Part shown: positions 1 through 8,271 of the stretch, in pieces
Numbering within the stretch: position 1 is the first letter of the stretch
How the letters are laid out: each line of letters begins with the position of its first letter
Assembly (NCBI RefSeq): GCF_000590475.1
Contig: NZ_CP007441.1
Coordinates: 2,486,660-2,550,659, forward strand
Direction: 5' to 3'
Source: Stutzerimonas stutzeri
GTDB lineage: Bacteria; Pseudomonadota; Gammaproteobacteria; Pseudomonadales; Pseudomonadaceae
Length of the DNA stretch: 64,000 nt
Position numbers and translations under genes: made by a program
The notes under the pieces: model-generated
Seen by the model: the letters and a program-made list of their open reading frames with translations, nothing else
Database searches by the model: none
Told to the model about the DNA's origin: nothing

Positions 1-3000
1 CTGTGCCGACCTGCGCATTGGTGTCGAAGCTGTAATTATCGGCCTCGCCTCCGGTCAGGGCAATGCCCGAACCGCTCACCGACTTGTCCAGGCCAGCGTT
101 CTTGTCGCTGAACGAACCGCTACTACCGCTGGTGCCGACCTTGCCCTCGTCGCCGCCGACAATACCGCTCAGGACGATATTGCTCAGCTGTGCACCGGTA
201 GTGCCATCATAAGTCTTGTCGGCTACATCCGCCGTTGCGGTCAGCGCTTTCTTCTCAATGTCAGCGGTGCCGATCTGCGCGCTCGTGTCGAAGCTGTAGT
301 TAGCGGCTTCGTCTCCAGTCAGCGCGATGCCCGAACCGCTCACCGACTTGTTATTACCGGCGTTTTTGTCGACGAACGAACCCGTGCTACCGCTGGTGAT
401 CACTTTGCCGGCGTCGCCGCTGACGATGCCGCCCAGGACAATATTGCTCAGTTCTGCTGCGGTGGTGCCGTCATAGGTTTTGTCGGCCACGTCCGCCGTT
501 GCGGTCAGCGCTTTCTTGCCGATGTCGGCGGTCCCGACCTGCGCGGTCGTGTCGAAGCTGTAGTTGTTCGCCTCGTCGCCGCTTAGCGCGATGCCCGAGC
601 CGCTCACCGATTTATCCTGGCCGGAATTCTTGTCGACGAAGCTGCCGGTCGAGCCGCTGGCGTTCACCTTACCGGCGTCGCCGGCCACCACGCCCACCAA
701 CTGCACGTTGCTGAGGTCGGCCGCAGTAGTGCCGTCGTAAACCTTGTCGACTACATTGGCGGTGGCAGTCAGGGCTTTTTTGTCGATGACTCCAACCTCA
801 CCGCTGACGCTCGATGCGTCGACCTGATAGCCGTAGACCTTGACGCTGCCGTTGGTGGCTTCCGAGACCTCGACGTCATCCACGGTAACCAGCTTGCCCG
901 AAGCCGCGTTCTTGTCAGCGTAATAGGCGTCGCCGAAAGATATGACGTCGATGGTGTCGCCATCGATGGCGCCGCTCATATCGAAGTTGCTGTTGGCGAC
1001 GGTAGCAACAGCGTTTCCGTCATAGGTCTTGCGGACCTCGCCAGTCAGCTCGACCTTTACCTTGGGCGCATATGTGTAGAGATGGCCATTGCCAGTCCCT
1101 AGCACCGTGTCGCCGTATTGCGCGGCGTACTGTTTGAAGTCAACGTCCAACCCACCGCGAGTATCGTCCAGCGGGCTAGTGGAGTAGGTCAGCCAACGGC
1201 CATTGCCAGCAAGCAGCGCATTAGCGCCAGCGTTGTTGACGAAATTGCGCGCAGCCACCAGTACTACGGCATCGCCACTGCCCTGAGCGGACACGCGACC
1301 GTTATTGTTGATGACCACGTCACCCTCTCCAGCCTGAGCAATGACATGACCGGAGGCATGGGTATTGCTCAGCGTACCGTCGACCACGATGTCGCCATTG
1401 AGCAAGGTCAGGTTGTTGTTCGCACTGAAGCCGAATCCTGAAGCATCAACAGTAGTGGTGCCGGTGCCATCCGCGCGGCCAATGGTCAGGTTCTTGATAC
1501 CGACCAGATCACTGATATCCGTCGCAGGGGAATAGGCATCGAGAAGAATTCCGCCGCCAGCGTTTCCGCTGCTGCTATCCAACGTAATGTCGGTGGCCTC
1601 GTCATAGGGTTCCAGACGAATGCTGGCAGTGGACAAGTTCTGCAGGGTTGCGTTGGTGAAATCGACATTGTTGGCCCTGAGCGTCAGGAGGTCATTTCCC
1701 GTGTCCAGATTGACCGTGCTGGTGAAGTTGATCGCGCCGTTGGTGTATATGGACGCGCCGCCCTTCATGGTCAGCGGCGTGGAGAAATTGACGTCTCCAC
1801 TCAGGCTGAGCAGGCCAGCCAGGACCTTCTCTCCAGTCGAGGCGCCTAGTCCCTGCCCTCCTGCCGCGTTTATCGCATCGCCGAAATACAGCCGGCCGTT
1901 GCCAAGTACCATATCGCCCAGCAGGGTTGCACTGCCGGTATTGCCATTACCGAAGGAAATGTAGAGGTTTCCGCCATTGGTAGTGACAGGTGTATTCAGA
2001 GTGAAGTGACCCTGCCCGCCAACGTCCGAGTCACCGGAAAGTCGGACATATCCTCCGTGAGTGGTGATCGCTCCGCCGATGGTCAACCCGTCAGCGCCGA
2101 GCAGGGTGACGCTACCTGCTCCAGGAGTGCCGCTGCCAATGATAGATACAGTATGGTCCGGCAGGTCAGCTACCGCCGGATTCTCACCCGGTCCCGTCGC
2201 GGTAAGGTTGAATACGTTACTGATCGAGCCCGTGCCGCCACCGCCAGCCTGCAGATAGATGCTACCGGTCCCCGACACCACCAGCTCGTTCTGGGCATTG
2301 TCGAAGAACATATCGCCTCGGCTGGAGGAACCCGACGTGTTATTCCGAATCACCTCGGCCCGGAAGCTGACATCCTCCTGCATGGTGATTACGCCATCAC
2401 CACCGTTCTGCGTCAGATCCCCAAATCTGATGCTATTGGTTGCCTGCATCAGCACGTTGGCGGTCTGCTCTTCCAACGTCTTCTCGTAGACCGTCACATC
2501 GCCGGTGCCGCTGGACCAATCGCCGCCGGTGCCGCTGCCGCCAGACACGGTGACGGTGGTCGGATCGAGCAGCAGATCGCCCGTGCGACCCTTGGCCGCG
2601 CGGGCATCGGTCACACCGGCATACTGTAGCGTCTGTTTGCCGGACACTTCGGCCTTGCCGCCGTTGCCGCCCTGCTTACCACCGCGGACAGAGATGTTGC
2701 CGGCAAACCGATTGTCTTTGTCGGACCAGAACACGACGGTGCCACCATCGCCGTTTTCGGTGGCGTCAGCCTTCACCGTGACGTTCTTTTCGACAGTCAC
2801 CTCGCTAGCGTTGGCGACACTGGCGTCTTTACCCTGCCAGCCGCCGCCGACCTTGATAGTGCCGCCGCCAGTTGCGCCGCCGGCGTCCAGGGTCGCGTCG
2901 CTAAGCGCGATGCGCTCGCCAGTCACTGTGATATCGCCGCCCTGGCCATGCTCGGAAGACACATCGAGCACGCCCGCGACCTGCGTGAGCCCGCCATCGG

Positions 3001-3901
3001 CGTCGCCATCGAGCAGAATGCGTCCCCCACGCTCGACGAGCCCTTTGGCCTCGATAATGCCGGTATTGTTGATAACGCTGCTTAGCGCGGCGTCAGCCGA
3101 TCGGGCACTCAGCGCAACCACGCCGCCGTCGGCGCTGATGTGTCCTTCGTTCTGCACCAGCGCGTCGAGCACGCCACGCTCGATGTTGACACTCACCAAA
3201 CCGTCGCCATTGAAGTCGAGGGCGACCTTGTCGCCGGCGGCCAATACAGTGCTGCCGCCGGGGGTATGGATGTTGCCGCTGTTGCTGACCTGTGGGCCGA
3301 TCAATGCGACGACGCCGCCCTCTGCAGCCTTGATGGAGCCTTGGTTGATCACGGCACCGGCACCCGCCCCGGCGCTCAATGCAGTCTTACCGGCGAGGAA
3401 ATCCTCGTCGCTGATCTGAAGTGACGAAGCCACGAGGCCGCCAACGTTGACCTCGGCGCCCTTACCGATCACAACCCCGTTGGGGTTGAGCAACCAGACC
3501 TGGCCATTGGCATCGAGCTTGCCCAAGATCTGACTGGCGCTACCGCCACCTATCACCCGGTTCAAGGCGATGCTGTCGGCGCCCGGCTGGTGGAAGGTGA
3601 CGCCCGAGCTGGCGCCCACATCGAAACTATTCCAGTTGGTTACCAGCTTACCGCTGGACTGGTTGATCACCATCTGATCGCCGTTTTGGGAAATAGCACC
3701 GCTACCGGCAACTATCGTCCCTCCGGTAGGCAAATCGGCGGCATGTGCGGCGCCCATGGTCAGCAAACCCAGGGCGGCTAGAGCGCCAACGACACCGCCG
3801 CGCTTGCCACGGGCAGCGGTATGTTCGGCAACGGCGACAAAAGCCTGGTCGGCATCGCTCCAGACAAGGCGGTAAACATGGTTCAGCGAAGCGCTCTTCA
3901 T
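1..3901 (-). CDS. TpsA-family filamentous haemagglutinin-like adhesin (3' end beyond window)
   Basis: Secreted partner of a two-partner (type Vb) secretion system, expected to be exported through the TpsB pore encoded just upstream. About 1300 residues are visible from ATG 3901, and no stop occurs before the left edge. Residues 1-54 form an extended signal peptide (positive N-terminus, hydrophobic stretch near 37-50, AHA cleavage-type site). The TPS haemagglutination-activity domain follows at about 56-170, with the NPNG motif at 139-142 and NRV near 114. The rest is Gly/Asp/Asn/Ser-rich, as expected of a beta-helix. From about residue 950, YDG motifs (KTYDG, KVYDG) recur, and the last three units are 88 residues long. 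AGGA lies just upstream of the start. An adhesin or biofilm role is inferred from the family; cargo and receptor are unknown. Confidence 0.93.
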   Translation of the reverse strand, partial: MKSASLNHVYRLVWSDADQAFVAVAEHTAARGKRGGVVGALAALGLLTMGAAHAADLPTGGTIVAGSGAISQNGDQMVINQSSGKLVTNWNSFDVGASSGVTFHQPGADSIALNRVIGGGSASQILGKLDANGQVWLLNPNGVVIGKGAEVNVGGLVASSLQISDEDFLAGKTALSAGAGAGAVINQGSIKAAEGGVVALIGPQVSNSGNIHTPGGSTVLAAGDKVALDFNGDGLVSVNIERGVLDALVQNEGHISADGGVVALSARSADAALSSVINNTGIIEAKGLVERGGRILLDGDADGGLTQVAGVLDVSSEHGQGGDITVTGERIALSDATLDAGGATGGGTIKVGGGWQGKDASVANASEVTVEKNVTVKADATENGDGGTVVFWSDKDNRFAGNISVRGGKQGGNGGKAEVSGKQTLQYAGVTDARAAKGRTGDLLLDPTTVTVSGGSGTGGDWSSGTGDVTVYEKTLEEQTANVLMQATNSIRFGDLTQNGGDGVITMQEDVSFRAEVIRNNTSGSSSRGDMFFDNAQNELVVSGTGSIYLQAGGGGTGSISNVFNLTATGPGENPAVADLPDHTVSIIGSGTPGAGSVTLLGADGLTIGGAITTHGGYVRLSGDSDVGGQGHFTLNTPVTTNGGNLYISFGNGNTGSATLLGDMVLGNGRLYFGDAINAAGGQGLGASTGEKVLAGLLSLSGDVNFSTPLTMKGGASIYTNGAINFTSTVNLDTGNDLLTLRANNVDFTNATLQNLSTASIRLEPYDEATDITLDSSSGNAGGGILLDAYSPATDISDLVGIKNLTIGRADGTGTTTVDASGFGFSANNNLTLLNGDIVVDGTLSNTHASGHVIAQAGEGDVVINNNGRVSAQGSGDAVVLVAARNFVNNAGANALLAGNGRWLTYSTSPLDDTRGGLDVDFKQYAAQYGDTVLGTGNGHLYTYAPKVKVELTGEVRKTYDGNAVATVANSNFDMSGAIDGDTIDVISFGDAYYADKNAASGKLVTVDDVEVSEATNGSVKVYGYQVDASSVSGEVGVIDKKALTATANVVDKVYDGTTAADLSNVQLVGVVAGDAGKVNASGSTGSFVDKNSGQDKSVSGSGIALSGDEANNYSFDTTAQVGTADIGKKALTATADVADKTYDGTTAAELSNIVLGGIVSGDAGKVITSGSTGSFVDKNAGNNKSVSGSGIALTGDEAANYSFDTSAQIGTADIEKKALTATADVADKTYDGTTGAQLSNIVLSGIVGGDEGKVGTSGSSGSFSDKNAGLDKSVSGSGIALTGGEADNYSFDTNAQVGT
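3..794 (-). repeat. Three tandem 264-bp units encoding YDG repeats
   Basis: Units 3-266, 267-530 and 531-794 align at a constant 264-base step (88 codons), inside the TpsA reading frame. Each encodes a YDG motif, an SDKNAG/VDKNAG-like stretch, SGSGIAL and a YSFDT ending. A more divergent unit precedes them, with its YDG near 1025. The array probably continues past the left edge. Such repeats allow length variation by recombination and are prone to collapse in short-read assemblies. Confidence 0.9.
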
Positions 3902-3940
3902 GAGGTGTTCCTGTTCGAAAAAGGACCGATACGGTGGTTA

Positions 3941-5713
3941 TCAGAAGGCCAGCGATGCCTGTAGCCAGGCGCGCCAGTCGCTAGAGCGCCCGTCGGCGTC
4001 TAGTCCGGAGAGACCACGGCCTGGGTTGTTGTCCAGGGTGCGCGCCACAGCGGTGCGAACGCTGAAGTTGCCCACCCACACATTGGCCCCCAGCCCCACA
4101 GCGTGCAGGTCGTAGCGGTTGGTATCACCCGTGTTGCTGATCGAACCCGCCCATGCGTCCTCGTGAAGCCAGATACGACCGGTATCGACGAAACCAAGCG
4201 TTTGCAGCTTGACGGCAGGCAGTCCAAGATCGAGATTGCGCCGTAGCTCGACAGTGGCTAACCAGCCGTGGTCACCGGATGCCTCCCCCACCGGATAGGC
4301 GCGGACCCCGGCAGGGCCGCCGAGGAGGAATTTTTCCGATGAGTCCAGGTTGTCGCTGGCCCATTGCGCGGAAGCGCCGGCGAACAGCGTCCAGTCGCTT
4401 GCCGTTCCGAGGTTCTGCAGGCGCGACAGTCGCAGATTGAGCTTATGGAAACCGCCATCGCTCTGGGCCCCCATGCGGTCGGCGAATTCATCGCCACGGT
4501 TGCCAGATAGATCAAGCTGACCAACAGTCAGAGCGATTCCAGCGTCGGTAACGCCGCCACCGCCCAATCCATCGAAGCGGTTGCCAGAAAGCGCGACTGT
4601 GAAGTTGTTCAGCTCCCGGTCGCGCAGGTTGATACCCAGCGCCTCGTCCTCCAACGCCTTGTATTCGTAGGTCCCGGAGACATTGAGGTTTTGCAGGCGC
4701 GAGCGGATCAGCGGGTAGCTCAGGCCCAGCGATCCGCTCTTGGCGGTGCCCCGCAGGTTCAGCGGGCGGAATTGCTCCTGGTCGACGTGATAGCGCAGGT
4801 AAGACCCAGCGGCATTCAGGCGCAATCCGCTCGCCGTCAGCGGCAGGCTATAGCCTGCACCCACCACGGTACTGCCGGTGGTCTTGCTGAGGCCGAGGGA
4901 AAACTGGTCGCCGATCCCCAGCGGATCAGCGAGATTGAATTGGGCATTGCCGCGGGCGCTGCCCGTGCTCCGGTTTCCGTAGTTGTCGGCTGACAGGCCG
5001 CCACTAAGCACGGGGCCTTGCTTAGCACTGATCAGTAACCGGCTGCTGCCGGGCTCGGTGCCGCGCTCAAGGGCGGACTGCGCGGTTATCCCCGGTTGGT
5101 CGTTGATAAGCAGCAGCGCACGCTCCAGATCTTCGGCACGCAGTGCTTTGCCTTGGGGCAGCGCCGCATCGGCGATGTCACGCAGGCGACCGGTCGAGCT
5201 GCGAGTCGCTCCGCCAACCTCGATACGCGCTGCGTCCGATTGCAACTTTCCTTTGATAAGGGCGATTTCCAGATTTCCTTCGGTCAGGTCCTGACGCGGC
5301 AGGTACGCTCTAGCCAACACATAGCCGCGGCCGCGCAAATAACGGGTCAGACTGTCGGTTAGCTGCTGAAGCCCGGCATGATCGAGGGCTTTGCCGACCA
5401 TGGGGCTGACCAAGCGCTGCAGGTCTTCAGCCGCGGCCAGCTCCGTGTCGCCGGAAAAACGAATCGAGCGCAGGGTCACGCGCAATCCGGACCGCCCTTC
5501 GCGCACGGCGTCGGATGGCAGCTCGAACGCAGGTGGCGGCTCGGTGGATTGCGGTGCGGACGGCTGGCTCTGCTGATGCTCGTTCAGCAACTGACCGGCG
5601 TCCGGCAGGCTTTGAGCAAAAATCCAGGGAGCAGTAGCCGATCCGGCCAGCGCAACGGCCCAACGCAGCAGATGCTTGCCCAAATTAAAGAAATCCTGTT
5701 CACGGACTGCCAT
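3941..5713 (-). CDS. TpsB-family outer-membrane transporter (ShlB/FhaC/HecB type)
   Basis: Omp85-superfamily pore that secretes and folds the TpsA partner encoded 39 bases downstream; the two form an operon. From ATG 5713 the protein has 590 residues, the usual family size. A signal peptide covers about 1-34 and a Pro/Gln-rich linker follows. POTRA domains lie at about 75-210, and a 16-strand beta-barrel fills the rest, ending in the terminal phenylalanine typical of outer-membrane barrels. The L6-loop motif appears as VRAYP near residue 470 (VRGY/F in most members). The ATG at 5713 is preferred over a TTG at 5719 because GGAG stands seven bases upstream of it. The promoter should lie in 5714-5904. 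Confidence 0.94.
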   Translation of the reverse strand: MAVREQDFFNLGKHLLRWAVALAGSATAPWIFAQSLPDAGQLLNEHQQSQPSAPQSTEPPPAFELPSDAVREGRSGLRVTLRSIRFSGDTELAAAEDLQRLVSPMVGKALDHAGLQQLTDSLTRYLRGRGYVLARAYLPRQDLTEGNLEIALIKGKLQSDAARIEVGGATRSSTGRLRDIADAALPQGKALRAEDLERALLLINDQPGITAQSALERGTEPGSSRLLISAKQGPVLSGGLSADNYGNRSTGSARGNAQFNLADPLGIGDQFSLGLSKTTGSTVVGAGYSLPLTASGLRLNAAGSYLRYHVDQEQFRPLNLRGTAKSGSLGLSYPLIRSRLQNLNVSGTYEYKALEDEALGINLRDRELNNFTVALSGNRFDGLGGGGVTDAGIALTVGQLDLSGNRGDEFADRMGAQSDGGFHKLNLRLSRLQNLGTASDWTLFAGASAQWASDNLDSSEKFLLGGPAGVRAYPVGEASGDHGWLATVELRRNLDLGLPAVKLQTLGFVDTGRIWLHEDAWAGSISNTGDTNRYDLHAVGLGANVWVGNFSVRTAVARTLDNNPGRGLSGLDADGRSSDWRAWLQASLAF

Positions 5714-5904
5714 CGCCAAACTCCGAAAAAACCTAGTAAATGCCCGGCCCGCGTGTTCTGCCGGTCAGTTGCCGAATTATGCGTAGAGTTCAGAGGCGAA
5801 AAGTTTGCGAGAGCAGACGCCGGCTTTGCTATAGCGGACGCCCATGGATTAATCCGCTGTGGCCTGACGAACGGCTGTACTCGGGCGTAACGCGGTGGCC
5901 AATC

Positions 5905-8271
5905 TCAGTAGCGCGCTCTGACCGTAACTCCCGCCATGCGGGGCTCGCCGGTCAGCACGCCGTAATCGCCTGCGCCAAGCAGGGCATAGACTGCGGTGAC
6001 AGAGTGGCGGTCGAACAGGTTGCGCACGCAGCCTTCTACCTCCCAGCCATGGTCCGACCGGCGCATTCCGAAGCGCAGATGCGTCAGTCCGTAGCTCGGC
6101 TGATAGCTGCCCTTACCACCTTCGAGGGTGCCGTAATAGCCACTCCGGAAGCTGTAATCGATGCCGCCGAAGCCTTCCAGCCCCGGCACCAGCGGTTGCC
6201 AGTAATCGAGCCCGGTCGACACATTCCATTCGGGTGCGTTGTAGAGGCGTTTGCCACTCAGGTCGCACACCCATTGACCTTCACCAGGCGGGCATGGTGC
6301 GTTGCGAAACGCGCCATAACGTGCATCGCTCCAAGCGACGCCCAGTCGCAGGGAGGTGCGAGAATGCAGGCGCCAGGCGGAGTCCAGCTCGATACCCCGC
6401 AGACGCACCTCTCCGACATTGATCAGGTTGTCGCGTAACGGAGGCGCGAAAAGCGTGGCTGGAGGGCTGTACGTCAGCGCCTGATAGTTGTCGATATCCG
6501 TCTGGTAAAGCGTTAGGTCGACCCGTGCACGGTCGTTCCAGAAGCGACTTTCAAGCCCCACTTCGAGCGAGGTGGCCCGCTCGGAATCGAACGTTGGCGC
6601 GGCTGTGGGACCCACAACATCGAAGTTAATCCCGCCAGTTCGATAGCCGCGCGACCAACCAACCCGGCCCGTAACGGCATCGGAGAACTGGTAGCTGAAC
6701 CCGAGCTGACCGGTTAGGTGTCGCTCTTTGATCGAGTCACGTCGGTAATACACATCGCCGAGCGCAATTTGTCGCAGTAACTGACCGCCGCCTTGGATTA
6801 CCGCCGGCAGGCTGTCCAGGGAAGCCAGATCCACCACTTCTCGCGACATCCAACCTTGCTTGCGTTCGCGCCCGTAGCGAAGACCCCCTGTCAACTCGAT
6901 GCGCTCAAGGGGACGCCATGCGAGCTGTCCAAAAATTGCGCGGCTGTCGGATTCCTGCGCACCGGCAAACTGCTGCTGCGCCCCGTCGAGCAAGGATTTC
7001 GGGATTTGGGCAGGGTCGTTAAAACGAATGCCGAACAATTGCTCGATTTCGTCCAGACGATCACCGATGAACCAGGCTGCGGCCTCGTCTCCGAAGCGGA
7101 CGTCGGTCTCACGCTGGGAGCGCTGGGTCAGGTAGTAAATCCCTAGTGAATAATCCAGGCGTTTGCCGGCAGAACCGCTCAGGCGCAGCTCCTGGCTGAA
7201 CTGCCGGTGCTGCAGATCGACATTACTTTCGGCGACTTTAAGCGGGGTGCTGTCACCGTCACGCTTATCGACATAAGCCCAGTCGCGATGCGCACTGATG
7301 CTGGTCAGCCTCATCGTCGGCGCCAGCGCCCAATTCAGCTCCAATGAGACGGCATCCTGCGAAACCCGACTGCTGGTCGGCGCGTCATGCTGGACCTCGC
7401 CCTGCTTCGGATCGGTCACCGGTAGGTCGTAGCCGACGAAAGCCGCCCGGCGACGCGTCTGATCGCTGTAATGGCTGGCCATCAGTGCGTTGCCCGACTC
7501 ATCCTGCTTCCCGTACTCGCCTACTAAGCGTGCACTGAAAACATCGTTGGGCGTCCATAGCAGCTGCCCACGCAATCCTTGTTCATTCTTGTCGTTCAGG
7601 CTTGCGCCGTTGTAGTGATTCTCCACGAGCGCATCACGCTCGGTCTGGAAGGCGCTCAGCCGACCGGCAAGCACGCCATTCTGCAAAGGCCCGGAAATGC
7701 TGCCCCGATATTGGCGCAAGCCCTGTGAGCCGACACTCGTTTCGCCACGTGCTTCAAACTCCGAACTCGGTTGCCGCGTCACGATGTTCAGCGCGCCCGC
7801 ACTGCTGTTTTTGCCAAAAGCTGTGTTCTGCGGGCCGCGCAGCACCTCGATACGATCGATATCCAGCCAGTCGCCGAGCGCCATGCCCTGACGGCCGAGA
7901 TAGACGCCGTCAACGAATACCCCGACGCTGCCTTCCAGCCCATCGTTAAAGGCCGTAGCGCCATAGCCACGTAGCCCAATGCCGGCGAAGCGCGCGTTAT
8001 GACCGGACAGCACCAGTCCGGGGACGCGTTGCTCGAGGAGGCCGGGCGCGTGCTCACCTGGACGCTCCACAGCCTCCCCCTCGACCAAGACCACCCCACG
8101 CTGCACGGCTTTACGCAGGGGGTTGTCAGCGTTTGCCGTGACCGTCATGTCGTCGAGCAACAGCTCCGGTGGTCGGGGATATTCAACATTACCTGTGAGT
8201 GCGACATCCGCTATCGCGGTAGATGACGTTGCAAGCATCGCGAGATGCATCACTGCGCGCAGAAGAGTCAA
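5905..8271 (-). CDS. TonB-dependent outer-membrane receptor
   Basis: Ligand-gated outer-membrane channel, most likely for a ferric siderophore or similar chelate; the ligand cannot be read from sequence. It has 788 residues with a signal peptide at about 1-21 and a candidate TonB-box segment (LLDDMTVTA) near 38-46. The plug domain spans about 50-170 and includes the EVLRGPQNTAFGKNSSAGALN-type segment; a 22-strand barrel follows and ends in RARY. The start is TTG at 8271, overlapping the TGA of the upstream kinase (TTGA, 4 bases), so translation is probably coupled; an ATG seven codons on is an alternative. Being last in an operon with a hybrid kinase and a REC-AraC regulator suggests that the sensor pair controls receptor synthesis. 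Confidence 0.93.
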   Translation of the reverse strand: MTLLRAVMHLAMLATSSTAIADVALTGNVEYPRPPELLLDDMTVTANADNPLRKAVQRGVVLVEGEAVERPGEHAPGLLEQRVPGLVLSGHNARFAGIGLRGYGATAFNDGLEGSVGVFVDGVYLGRQGMALGDWLDIDRIEVLRGPQNTAFGKNSSAGALNIVTRQPSSEFEARGETSVGSQGLRQYRGSISGPLQNGVLAGRLSAFQTERDALVENHYNGASLNDKNEQGLRGQLLWTPNDVFSARLVGEYGKQDESGNALMASHYSDQTRRRAAFVGYDLPVTDPKQGEVQHDAPTSSRVSQDAVSLELNWALAPTMRLTSISAHRDWAYVDKRDGDSTPLKVAESNVDLQHRQFSQELRLSGSAGKRLDYSLGIYYLTQRSQRETDVRFGDEAAAWFIGDRLDEIEQLFGIRFNDPAQIPKSLLDGAQQQFAGAQESDSRAIFGQLAWRPLERIELTGGLRYGRERKQGWMSREVVDLASLDSLPAVIQGGGQLLRQIALGDVYYRRDSIKERHLTGQLGFSYQFSDAVTGRVGWSRGYRTGGINFDVVGPTAAPTFDSERATSLEVGLESRFWNDRARVDLTLYQTDIDNYQALTYSPPATLFAPPLRDNLINVGEVRLRGIELDSAWRLHSRTSLRLGVAWSDARYGAFRNAPCPPGEGQWVCDLSGKRLYNAPEWNVSTGLDYWQPLVPGLEGFGGIDYSFRSGYYGTLEGGKGSYQPSYGLTHLRFGMRRSDHGWEVEGCVRNLFDRHSVTAVYALLGAGDYGVLTGEPRMAGVTVRARY

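Noticed and set aside
1..794. Regular repeats that might be read as a CRISPR array
   Set aside because: The 264-base units are contiguous, with no short repeat and unique spacer pattern, and they keep one protein reading frame.
2505..3419. A 304-codon open frame on the plus strand inside the TpsA gene
   Set aside because: Its product is Pro/Ser/Ala-rich and low in complexity, as expected for the antisense of a Gly/Asp/Ser repeat protein; the minus strand carries a clear TPS domain.
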